The notes under the pieces: model-generated
Database searches by the model: none
What the model saw: the letters and a program-made list of their open reading frames with translations, nothing else
Told to the model about the DNA's origin: nothing
Part shown: positions 5,479 to 11,401 of the stretch, piece after piece
Numbering within the stretch: position 1 is the first letter of the stretch
How the letters are laid out: every line of letters begins with the position of its first letter
Translations under genes and position numbers: made by a program
NCBI GenBank assembly: GCA_021796315.1
Contig: JAJYOH010000134.1
Span: 1 to 11,401, forward strand
Direction of reading: 5' to 3'
DNA from: Chloroflexota bacterium
GTDB lineage: Bacteria > Chloroflexota > Anaerolineae > Anaerolineales > Villigracilaceae
DNA: 11,401 nt

Positions 5479-6630
5479 CTATTGAAATAACGCAAGTTGT
5501 CGATTCACCTGCTTTCCATCCATCAACACAAATGGCGCGACGCGCTCCGGGATGATGCCCAATCTGCGAAGTGACGACAAATCGCGCAGTTTGCCTTTTC
5601 GTCTCGCAGACAGAATCGCTTCGGCTCCTTTCGGGCCGATGCCCGGAATCCGCAATAATTCGCGTTTCTCCGCCCGATTAATTTCCAGTGGGCGTTCGCT
5701 CAAGTTTATTTGCGCCCACGCCCGCTTCGGGTCCGTGCGAAGCGGGAGGAAACCATCGTCCACAAAGGGCAGGTCTTCCAGATCGAATCCATAATCACGC
5801 AGCAAAAATGAAGCTTGATATAAACGATGCTCGCGCAGCGGGTCAGTAGCGGTTTTGTTTTCGAGCGGCGTATCTGAAATGGGATGGAATGCTGAAAAAT
5901 AAGCTCGCTTTAATCGCACGTTTTTATTCAGCCAGGAAGTCGTCGTCAATAATTCAAGGTCGCTTTCGTCCGCGCCGCCGGCTACAAATTGCGTGGTAGT
6001 CGAGGGCCAGCGACCGTTCCAGCCTTTATAGGCCGGTTGCGTTCTGCGAATTTCCTCCACCCATTTCAGAGGTTGTAACAATTCATCCAAAAAATGTTTG
6101 TGCGGAGCGAGCCGGGCGAGTCTTTCCGTGCTGGGCGCTTCGAGATTGACTGAGACGCGGTCAGCTAATTGCATGGCGCGCTCAACTTGTGACTTCTCTG
6201 CGCCCGGCATGATCTTCAGATGAATGTATCCGCCAAAGCTGTGTTTACGGCGAAGGATATCGGCAGTATCTAATAATTTATCTTGGGTTCTTACTCCGCC
6301 GCCCGCCACACCCGAACTTAGAAACATGCCTTCAGCCGCGCCGGTGCGATTCAATTCCATGAACACGCTGGCAAACTCTTCCGGCTTGAACGTGGCGCGG
6401 CGAAAATCACGTCCTGCGCGGAACGGACAATAGAAGCAATCGCGTTCACAGGCTGATGTGAGCAATGTCTTGAGCAGCTTGATGTTTTGGCCGTTGGGAA
6501 GTTGAGCCGGGTGGATGAAGACTGCGTCGCGCTGTTTGGGAGTGAAGCAAGCTGGCGCTTCACGACGCTCTTCGGCGGGCTCCAGTTCCATCTGGCTGGT
6601 CAGCATCTGCAAGCGGACAAAAGATTCCAT
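5479..6630 (-). CDS. Radical SAM protein with C-terminal helix-hairpin-helix (putative DNA modification/repair type)
   Basis: From ATG 6628-6630 the product is 383 residues. The radical-SAM cluster motif CERDCFYC (Cys61, Cys65, Cys68) is followed by a barrel with GMFLSSGVAGGG, IHLKIMPGA, VSVNLEAPS and AYFSAFHPISDTPLE. The C-terminus carries a DNA-binding-type HhH, LLRIPGIGPKGAEAILSARR, then LRDLSSLRRLGI (about 325-360). This architecture matches the family named putative DNA modification/repair radical SAM protein (TIGR03916, recalled), usually encoded beside a uracil-DNA-glycosylase-related gene. No such partner is present in this window. A longer start at 6648 is in frame but falls inside the promoter, so the shorter start is preferred. 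The reaction is unknown. Confidence 0.88.
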   Translation of the reverse strand: MESFVRLQMLTSQMELEPAEERREAPACFTPKQRDAVFIHPAQLPNGQNIKLLKTLLTSACERDCFYCPFRAGRDFRRATFKPEEFASVFMELNRTGAAEGMFLSSGVAGGGVRTQDKLLDTADILRRKHSFGGYIHLKIMPGAEKSQVERAMQLADRVSVNLEAPSTERLARLAPHKHFLDELLQPLKWVEEIRRTQPAYKGWNGRWPSTTTQFVAGGADESDLELLTTTSWLNKNVRLKRAYFSAFHPISDTPLENKTATDPLREHRLYQASFLLRDYGFDLEDLPFVDDGFLPLRTDPKRAWAQINLSERPLEINRAEKRELLRIPGIGPKGAEAILSARRKGKLRDLSSLRRLGIIPERVAPFVLMDGKQVNRQLALFQ

Positions 6631-6636
6631 GCTTGA

Positions 6637-6664
6637 ATTATAGAACATATGTCCTAAAAGTCAA
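6637..6664 (-). promoter_or_regulatory. Near-consensus promoter implying a leaderless radical-SAM mRNA
   Basis: Leftward TTGACT (6664-6659), a 16-bp spacer and TATAAT (6642-6637) form an almost perfect sigma70 promoter. Only six bases separate the -10 box from ATG 6630, so transcription should begin at or beside the A of the start codon. No ribosome site lies before that ATG. The -35 begins five bases after the kinase stop codon. Confidence 0.7.
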
Positions 6665-6668
6665 GCGG

Positions 6669-8159
6669 TTATTTTTTGAGCGGCAGAGTTACTTCAAAAG
6701 TTGTGCCTTCGTTAATTTTGCTGTTTACTTGAATTTTTCCACCATGTGTTTTAACAATCCAACTCACGATGGACAGGCCGAGGCCGCTGCCGGTGGGGGT
6801 GGAGTCATCATCGGAATTTTGTGAGCGCGCCGCGTCGACGCGATAGAAGCGGTCAAACAGACGCGGCAAATGTTCGGGCGGGATGCCCGGGCCGGTGTCC
6901 GAGACGCGCAGCGAGGCTTTATTTTTTGATCCGCCGGTTTCGATTCGCACGCTTTGGCCGTCTCCGCTATATTTGATCCCGTTCTCGATCAAGTTGCTGA
7001 TCATTTGAATCAGGTACTGACGGTCGCCATGGACTGGAAGTTCCGGCAGCTCGCCTGTTTCGAGTTTTACGCGCCGGTGTTCGGCCAGCGCAGACATGCG
7101 CTCAACGGCTTCGAGAGCCACATCACTTAAGTCCAGGTCTTCAAGTTGCAGAATGGCCTGACCGGCATCCATGCGAGCCAGGGTCATCAAATCGTTGACG
7201 AGGCGCGTCATGCGTTCGCCTTCAGCATCGACTACCTGAAGCGTGCGTTGATATTCGGCTGTTGAACGACGGCTGGAAAGCGCCCGGCCAACTTCCAGAT
7301 TCACAATGGTCAGAGGGGTGCGAAGTTCGTGGCTGGCGTCGGCGACAAAGCGGCGCTGACGGTCAAAAGCCGCTTGCAATCGGGCAAGCATCTCATCAAA
7401 GGTTCCCGCCAACTCAGCCAATTCATCACGGCCGCGCATATTCAGACGGCGGCTGAGATCGCTTTCGCTGATGTTTCGTGCGGCGTGTGCAATTGTGGCA
7501 ACTGGACGCATGGCGCGATCTGCCAGCCATAGGCCGCCCAAAAATGCAATAGCCAGCATTCCCAGGCTTCCAAGCGCCAACGCTGTCATCAAACGATGCA
7601 ATTGGCTGTTCAAGTCACTGGGGCTGCCAATAATGAGATAGCCAAGCAATAGATTTTCTCGCAGGACGGGCGTGATAATAAATAGATAATCCGTGCTGAC
7701 TGCCTGTTTGTTTTGATCGAGAACAGGAACGGTTTGTTCGTAAATGTTCAGGCCGTGATTTTGACTGCCAACAGCGATTAATCCGCCAATGATGTTATTG
7801 GGATTGGAAAGATTTTCTCCCCAGTTTTGAATCAACGAACCTTTTGAATCCACCAAGAACAGCAGATCGCCTTTTTGAAGAGGAACGCTGCTTCCAGGAA
7901 CATTGTCCGGCGAAAGGTCAGATAGCTGCCATTCGGGGCTTTGAAAATAGTTTTGAATGTGCGTGAATTTGTCCTGCATGTGCCCGACCGAGTCGATTTG
8001 CAAGTCACGCGCCTGGACAAAATAAATGAAGGCGCTAAAGACCCCCAGGACCAATGCTAGGATAAAAACAAACCAGAGCGTCAGGCGAAAGCGGATACTG
8101 TGGATGAAAGTCCCAAACCAATTGCCAACAGAGCGAAATGCTTTTTTCATCAACTTCAC
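6669..8159 (-). CDS. Membrane-bound sensor histidine kinase
   Basis: The 496-residue kinase has a first membrane helix at about 25-48, an extracytoplasmic sensor region of about 49-190 (no recognised ligand domain), and a second helix at about 191-213. A HAMP domain follows (DRAMRPVATIAHAARNIS through DELAELAGTFDEM). The HisKA box FVADASHELRTPL contains His277. The ATPase core has an N-box NLIENGIKYS (Asn393), DTGPGIP (Asp421) and GSGLGLSIV (about 457-465). All catalytic residues are present. It starts with GTG at 8157-8159 inside the stop region of the regulator (4-nt overlap) with GGAG five bases upstream; ATG 8148-8150 is an alternative three codons in. It is expected to autophosphorylate and pass phosphate to the partner encoded just upstream. 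Confidence 0.95.
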   Translation of the reverse strand: MKLMKKAFRSVGNWFGTFIHSIRFRLTLWFVFILALVLGVFSAFIYFVQARDLQIDSVGHMQDKFTHIQNYFQSPEWQLSDLSPDNVPGSSVPLQKGDLLFLVDSKGSLIQNWGENLSNPNNIIGGLIAVGSQNHGLNIYEQTVPVLDQNKQAVSTDYLFIITPVLRENLLLGYLIIGSPSDLNSQLHRLMTALALGSLGMLAIAFLGGLWLADRAMRPVATIAHAARNISESDLSRRLNMRGRDELAELAGTFDEMLARLQAAFDRQRRFVADASHELRTPLTIVNLEVGRALSSRRSTAEYQRTLQVVDAEGERMTRLVNDLMTLARMDAGQAILQLEDLDLSDVALEAVERMSALAEHRRVKLETGELPELPVHGDRQYLIQMISNLIENGIKYSGDGQSVRIETGGSKNKASLRVSDTGPGIPPEHLPRLFDRFYRVDAARSQNSDDDSTPTGSGLGLSIVSWIVKTHGGKIQVNSKINEGTTFEVTLPLKK

Positions 8160-8836
8160 TTACGCTCCGGATCGCGTAGACGATAGCCCGCGCCGCGTAT
8201 GGTTTCAATAAGTTTGACATCGTATGGATCATCCACTTTACGGCGCAGGCGGCGGATGTAAACATCCACCACATTCGAGGCGATGGTCTGGTCGTAATCC
8301 CACAAGTGAGCAACCACCATTTCACGCGTGATCAGGCGGTTTGGATTTCGCATCAAGTATTCGAGCAAGGCATATTCCTTGGCCGTTAAATCAAGCGGAG
8401 TTTCATCGCGCCACACATAATGGGTGGATGGGTCGAGGCGCAGATCGTCAACGAGGATGTTTCCACTTTTGTTCCCGGATTCGCGGCGCATCAAAGCGCG
8501 CAGACGGGCGCGCAGTTCTTTGATTTCAAAAGGTTTGATCAGGTAATCATCCGCGCCGCTATCCAGGCCAAGCACGCGGTCGTCGAGGCCATCCCTGGCG
8601 GTCAGCATCAGGATCGGGCTGGCCACTTTCTGGTTCCGGAGCGAGCGGCAGACTTCGATGCCATCGCGCTTGGGAAGCATCACATCCAAAATAAGCACAT
8701 CGTACGGAGTAAACAACGCCATCTCTTCACCCTCCTGGCCGTCGTAAGCAACATCCACGGCATAGCCGTCATCGACAAGGGTGGCGCGCAACGAATCGCT
8801 CAAGCGATGATTGTCTTCTACTAATAGAATTCGCAT
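8156..8836 (-). CDS. OmpR/PhoB-family response regulator
   Basis: The 226-residue protein has a complete receiver: acidic pocket Glu7/Asp8 (LVEDN), phosphoacceptor Asp51 (VLILDVMLPKRDG), Thr79 and Lys101 (IKPF). A winged-helix DNA-binding domain occupies about 127-222 (LTAKEYALLEYLMRNPNRLITRE and VDVYIRRLRRKVDDP, then TIRGAGYRL). The start at 8836 has AGAGGA five bases upstream; an in-frame extension further upstream is not family-like. It is the first gene of a leftward pair with the kinase. The divergent operon beginning at 8973 carries 11-bp-period direct repeats in its promoter, the usual site type for this family, so that operon is the likely target. The regulator's own promoter is not obvious: TTAAAAT near 8860 lacks a matching -35. 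Confidence 0.95.
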   Translation of the reverse strand: MRILLVEDNHRLSDSLRATLVDDGYAVDVAYDGQEGEEMALFTPYDVLILDVMLPKRDGIEVCRSLRNQKVASPILMLTARDGLDDRVLGLDSGADDYLIKPFEIKELRARLRALMRRESGNKSGNILVDDLRLDPSTHYVWRDETPLDLTAKEYALLEYLMRNPNRLITREMVVAHLWDYDQTIASNVVDVYIRRLRRKVDDPYDVKLIETIRGAGYRLRDPERK

Positions 8837-8906
8837 GATTTCCTCTCGGTTTATCCTACATTTTAACACCGCAAGATGATTACAAAATGACAATTTTTAC
8901 ATATTT

Positions 8907-8924
8907 CAGTCATCTGTCCGTCAT
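8907..8924 (+). promoter_or_regulatory. Pho-box-like direct repeats, probable response-regulator binding site
   Basis: CAGTCAT (8907-8913), a 4-nt linker CTGT, and CCGTCAT (8918-8924) form two 7-bp half-sites with an 11-bp period; GTCAT is shared exactly, and GTCATCT is repeated at 8909 and 8920. The second half-site ends 10 bp before TATACT. The PhoB box (CTGTCAT repeated every 11 bp, 10 bp upstream of -10) has the same layout. It probably binds the adjacent regulator rather than a true PhoB. Confidence 0.6.
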
Positions 8925-8934
8925 CTTCAAATTG

Positions 8935-8940
8935 TATACT
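8935..8940 (+). promoter_or_regulatory. -10 box of the redox operon
   Basis: TATACT with no -35 consensus; the -35 position (8912-8917) is inside the direct repeats, as expected for an activator-dependent promoter. Transcription would begin near 8947, so the ATG at 8952 would have almost no leader, whereas the ATG at 8973 is preceded by GGAGG. This argues for the later start. Confidence 0.6.
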
Positions 8941-8972
8941 GGCGCAAGAAAATGAACGGAGGCAGACAACTC

Positions 8973-9350
8973 ATGAATAAACAATTAGCAGCCTTGATCG
9001 CCGCAATACTGATGACCGCCTGTATCGGTGTAGCTATTTTTGCAATTGGCGGCGTGGCCATGTTCAACCAGAACGGCACCGTGGCTGCAAATTCAAATAC
9101 TCAGGCATCACAAGTGGCGAACGTCAGCGTTGCTCAACAGAATCAAGCTCAACAGGCTCAGCAATATCAGGCTCTGATCGCACAATATCAGCAACGCGAA
9201 CAACAGTACAAACAACAACTTGCCCAGGCCAACTCACAGGTTCAGGCGGCGCAGCAGCAAATGCAGCAGGTGCAATTGCTCTTAAACACTCTGCAACAAC
9301 AGGGCATCATCACGATCACGAGTGATGGCCGGATCTTTATCAATAGATAG
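8973..9350 (+). CDS. Glutamine-rich membrane-anchored coiled-coil protein, unknown function
   Basis: I do not recognise this 125-residue protein. It has a hydrophobic N-terminal segment (about residues 5-31, MNKQLAALIAAILMTAC then IGVAIFAIGGVAMF) that should act as a signal anchor. MTAC at 14-17 vaguely resembles a lipobox, but the hydrophobic run continues past the Cys, so lipidation is doubtful. Residues about 48-115 hold 29 glutamines and are predicted by eye to form a long helix or coiled coil outside the membrane (AQQYQALIAQYQQREQQYKQ). The C-terminus is GIITITSDGRIFINR, short beta-like. The start follows GGAGG by 10 bases. It is the first gene of a four-gene operon behind the response-regulator-type operator. 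No flavin or heme motif is visible. A structural, scaffold or sensing role in the envelope is possible. Confidence 0.75.
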   Translation: MNKQLAALIAAILMTACIGVAIFAIGGVAMFNQNGTVAANSNTQASQVANVSVAQQNQAQQAQQYQALIAQYQQREQQYKQQLAQANSQVQAAQQQMQQVQLLLNTLQQQGIITITSDGRIFINR

Positions 9351-9359
9351 CGAGGACGA

Positions 9360-9644
9360 ATGAAACTTTTAAAATTTGGAATGCGTTTTTGGATCACACT
9401 GACCAGCGTTTTCAGTTTTCTGGTCGGCTGGGCAATGCTGGCGCATGCGCCCAAGCCTGTTCAAGCCGCCGCCGCACAGCCGTCTTCTTCGGTTGCGCCC
9501 CTGCCGACACTTGCGCCTCTTCAGCCCTTGAATTTTTCCAGCAACGGTGGAATTCAGCAACAGCAGTTTTCTGTTGTCCAGCCTCCGGCCCCAGCGCCAA
9601 GTTTCTTTTCTTCAGCGCCGGTCTTTAACTCAGGTGGTTCCTAA
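9360..9644 (+). CDS. Small exported Pro/Ala/Ser-rich protein, unknown function
   Basis: This 94-residue product has a basic N-terminus (MKLLKFGMRF), a hydrophobic stretch at about 11-28, and a possible cleavage at PVQA-AAA (about residue 36). The rest is low-complexity Pro, Ala, Ser, Phe and Gln (APLPTLAPLQPLNF, PPAPAPSFFSSAP), likely disordered. No catalytic or cofactor motif is seen, including no FMN-attachment D-x-x-T/S-G/S-A-T/S motif. GAGGA lies three to four bases before the ATG. It follows the Q-rich gene by 9 bp and its stop overlaps the ApbE start (TAATG), indicating translational coupling. It may be a tether or spacer for the redox module. Confidence 0.7.
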   Translation: MKLLKFGMRFWITLTSVFSFLVGWAMLAHAPKPVQAAAAQPSSSVAPLPTLAPLQPLNFSSNGGIQQQQFSVVQPPAPAPSFFSSAPVFNSGGS

Positions 9645-10582
9645 TGCAAACGCTTGAATTCCGTGCGATGAGTACCAATGTGCTCATCGCCGCGGAAGGG
9701 CATGACTGGGCAGACTACGGCTTGCTGGCAACACGCGCGTATATCGAAGAATCTGAACGCCGCTTCAGCCGCTTCCTGCCCGATAGCGAATTATCGCAAC
9801 TCAATCGCGCCGCGGGGACGTGGTTCACAGTCTCGGACGATTTGATGGACATGCTGGAGCAATCGTTGGATTTTTACAAGGAGACCAGCGGATTGTTCGA
9901 TCCATCCGTCCTGCCGGATCTGAAGCGCGTTGGGTACGACAAAAGCATCGACGAGATTCGCGCACAGGGCAAAGTTGATGCGCCCGCTTCTGCCCGGGCC
10001 CCTCGGTCGGCTTTCGGTGAAATGGGCCTTGATCCCGCTGGACGACGCGTCCGCCTGCCGGCTGGCATGGAAATTGATCTGGGCGGCATCGCCAAAGGCT
10101 GGATAGTCGAGAAAGCCGCGCACCTTCTCAGCAGTTATGCGGCGGTCTGCGCCGTCAGCATTGGAGGCGACATGGTTTTTGAAGGCTATCCGATGGACGG
10201 CTCGGATTGGCGGGTAAATGTCGAAGACCCGCGTGACCCAACACAAACGGCGGCCGCTTTACACGTCGGGCCGGGAGCTGTGGTCACTTCATCCATCGCC
10301 AAGCGGTCATGGAATCAAGGCGGGCAGACGCGTCATCATTTGATCGATCCGCGTACCGGCGAACCTGCGCAGACGGATTGGTTGAGTGTGACCGTGATTT
10401 CCCCGCAGATTACAACCGCTGAGGTTTACGCAAAGTCATTGTTGATCGGTGGGGAGGGGCAGGCCACTCGCTTGGCGGCGCAGCGCCCGGAGATCGCTTA
10501 TTTCGCTATAAAATCTGACGGCACGTTATTTGGTTCGGAAAATAGCAGGGAGTACTTGAATGACTTCAGTTACATCCAATAA
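9644..10582 (+). CDS. apbE: ApbE-like FAD:protein FMN transferase without visible export signal
   Basis: ApbE transfers FMN from FAD to a Thr or Ser of target flavoproteins, using Mg. In this 312-residue protein the family blocks are in order: SRFLPDSELSQLN (42-54), ETSGLFDPSV (80-89), DLGGIAKGW (145-153), SIGGDM (172-177), HHLIDPRTG (231-239) and TTAEVYAKSL (257-266). The last replaces the usual Asp-containing metal/substrate loop with a Glu variant (Glu260), which I recall from other Gram-positive-like lineages. Most ApbE proteins are exported lipoproteins; this one begins MQTLEFRAMSTNV with no leader, so it should act in the cytoplasm unless exported otherwise. AGGTGG lies six bases upstream. 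It overlaps the next gene by 23 nt. No FMN-binding-domain substrate is encoded in the window. Confidence 0.9.
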   Translation: MQTLEFRAMSTNVLIAAEGHDWADYGLLATRAYIEESERRFSRFLPDSELSQLNRAAGTWFTVSDDLMDMLEQSLDFYKETSGLFDPSVLPDLKRVGYDKSIDEIRAQGKVDAPASARAPRSAFGEMGLDPAGRRVRLPAGMEIDLGGIAKGWIVEKAAHLLSSYAAVCAVSIGGDMVFEGYPMDGSDWRVNVEDPRDPTQTAAALHVGPGAVVTSSIAKRSWNQGGQTRHHLIDPRTGEPAQTDWLSVTVISPQITTAEVYAKSLLIGGEGQATRLAAQRPEIAYFAIKSDGTLFGSENSREYLNDFSYIQ

Positions 10583-11348
10583 GAACAAATCGCAATCATC
10601 GCTCGGACTTTTTCTCAAGATCGTCGGCACGATTCTTTTGGTGGCGGGATTCTTCATCGGTTCGATGTTGATATTATGGTTTTCGCAAACCCAGGCCGGT
10701 TCAACAATCGCCGATTCGCTTTCTGCATTGTTCGCCGTGAACAGCGTCCAATCCTGGTGGTACGTCACACGCGCGGCCGGCCTGACCTCCTATTTCCTGA
10801 TGTGGCTTTCCATGGTGTGGGGCATGGCGGTGTCCACCAAATTTTTTCATCCGGTCGTGGAAGGATCTCACTCCTATGACTTTCATGAATTCCTGTCATT
10901 GCTCGGGCTGGGATTTGTCATCCTGCACGTGGTAGTATTGATGTTCGATAAATTCCTTGCATTCAATATTTTTCAAATCCTGATCCCGTTCATTGACACG
11001 TATCGTCCGTTGTGGGTGGGAATCGGCATTATCGGGTTTTACACGTTCCTGCTGGTAACCATAACTTTTTATTTGAGGAAGATCATTGGCACGCAGGCTT
11101 TCAGAAGCATCCACATGCTCAGCCTGCTGGGATATGTCGGCGCCACCCTGCATGGATTGTTTGCGGGCACCGACTCGGCGCTGGCCGTGACCAAGCTGCT
11201 TTATATCGGCACCTCACTGGTGGTGGTCTTCCTGACCGTGCACTGGATCGTCATCGGCGTGATCACCAAACAGGAAAAAGCGCGCGCCGCGGCTCTGGCC
11301 GCCAGAGCCAAACGTCAGCCGCAGCGCTTGCGGCCCAATCAACGCTGA
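10560..11348 (+). CDS. Ferric-reductase-like transmembrane heme protein
   Basis: The 262-residue integral membrane protein has about six helices (near 19-42, 66-91, 109-129, 150-172, 184-204 and 206-231). Two helix-borne histidine pairs, His109/His123 (DFHEFLSLLGLGFVILH) and His185/His198 (IHMLSLLGYVGATLH), have the 13-14-residue spacing of bis-His b-heme ligation in the ferric reductase-like family (NOX/FRE/MsrQ-YedZ type). There is no FAD or NADPH domain attached; the C-terminus is a basic, Ala/Arg-rich tail. It should move electrons across or within the membrane, with a separate flavin partner supplying them, which fits the ApbE gene just upstream. GGGAG lies seven bases before the ATG. 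It is the last gene of the operon, followed directly by a strong terminator. Confidence 0.85.
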   Translation: MTSVTSNKNKSQSSLGLFLKIVGTILLVAGFFIGSMLILWFSQTQAGSTIADSLSALFAVNSVQSWWYVTRAAGLTSYFLMWLSMVWGMAVSTKFFHPVVEGSHSYDFHEFLSLLGLGFVILHVVVLMFDKFLAFNIFQILIPFIDTYRPLWVGIGIIGFYTFLLVTITFYLRKIIGTQAFRSIHMLSLLGYVGATLHGLFAGTDSALAVTKLLYIGTSLVVVFLTVHWIVIGVITKQEKARAAALAARAKRQPQRLRPNQR

Positions 11349-11350
11349 AA

Positions 11351-11386
11351 ACAGCCCATCCAAACCTCTGGATGGGTTGTTTTTTT
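11351..11386 (+). terminator. Intrinsic terminator of the redox operon
   Basis: ACAGCCCATCCA (11351-11362) pairs with TGGATGGGTTGT (11369-11380) over 12 bp, including one G-U pair, around a 6-nt loop, followed by an unbroken T-run (11380-11386). It begins three bases after the stop codon at 11348. The whole is a textbook rho-independent terminator. Confidence 0.92.
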
Positions 11387-11401
11387 GGCAGAGGGCTTTG
11401 G

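Noticed and set aside
6631..6648. Six-codon N-terminal extension of the radical-SAM protein
   Set aside because: It overlaps a near-consensus promoter -10 box, so it would not be transcribed from that promoter.
8837..8893. N-terminal extension of the response regulator
   Set aside because: Receiver domains begin at MRILLVED, and AGAGGA precedes that ATG; the extension covers promoter DNA.
9791..10246. Leftward 151-codon open frame opposite apbE
   Set aside because: Antisense shadow; the ApbE motifs are in the forward frame.
1..11401. tRNA, rRNA, CRISPR array, insertion sequence or phage genes
   Set aside because: None seen: no cloverleaf-like or rRNA-like stretches, no spaced direct-repeat array, no transposase or integrase motifs. 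Small structured RNAs could still be missed without a covariance search.

Overview
This window looks like a bacterial chromosome segment of middling GC. The gene content fits a chloroflexotal, Anaerolineae-type organism: a selenocysteine-containing SelD, the small unknown-family protein at 1022, an HtrA-like protease paired with a NarL-type regulator, and an ApbE/ferric-reductase module. That placement is inference from recalled gene families, not a measurement. No rRNA, tRNA, CRISPR array, transposase or phage gene was seen.

Left part (1-3162). A partial selD (selenide, water dikinase) runs leftward off the edge. It has an in-frame UGA at the catalytic position, followed by a SECIS-like hairpin. 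The selD/1022 divergent gap holds a TATAAT box for each gene and a perfect 18-bp palindrome just upstream of the selD -10. Next come a rightward gene of unknown function (1022-1435), a leftward uroporphyrinogen-decarboxylase-superfamily gene that does not look like hemE, a decayed second copy of the 3' end of gene 1022, and an AT-rich uridine-kinase-like P-loop gene.

Middle (3299-6630). A serine protease with a PDZ domain and no visible signal peptide is followed directly by a LuxR/NarL-type regulator whose receiver domain has lost its phosphoacceptor. A perfect 30-nt inverted repeat lies exactly over that part of the receiver. The regulator converges on, and overlaps by 27 bp, a leftward SET-domain gene with its own good promoter. 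Upstream of that is a leftward radical-SAM/helix-hairpin-helix protein, probably read from a leaderless mRNA.

Right part (6669-11387). A leftward response-regulator/histidine-kinase pair (4-nt overlap) is divergent from a tight rightward four-gene operon: a glutamine-rich membrane-anchored coiled-coil protein, a small Pro/Ala/Ser-rich exported protein, an ApbE-type FMN transferase, and a ferric-reductase-like bis-histidine heme membrane protein. The operon ends in a clear intrinsic terminator. The divergent gap carries two 7-bp direct repeats with an 11-bp period, placed 10 bp upstream of a TATACT box. This is the geometry of a PhoB/OmpR-class activator site. The simplest reading is an envelope-sensing two-component system that switches on a flavin/heme membrane redox module. 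This module, with its two unrecognised small proteins and no visible flavinylation acceptor, is the best candidate here for an undescribed system.
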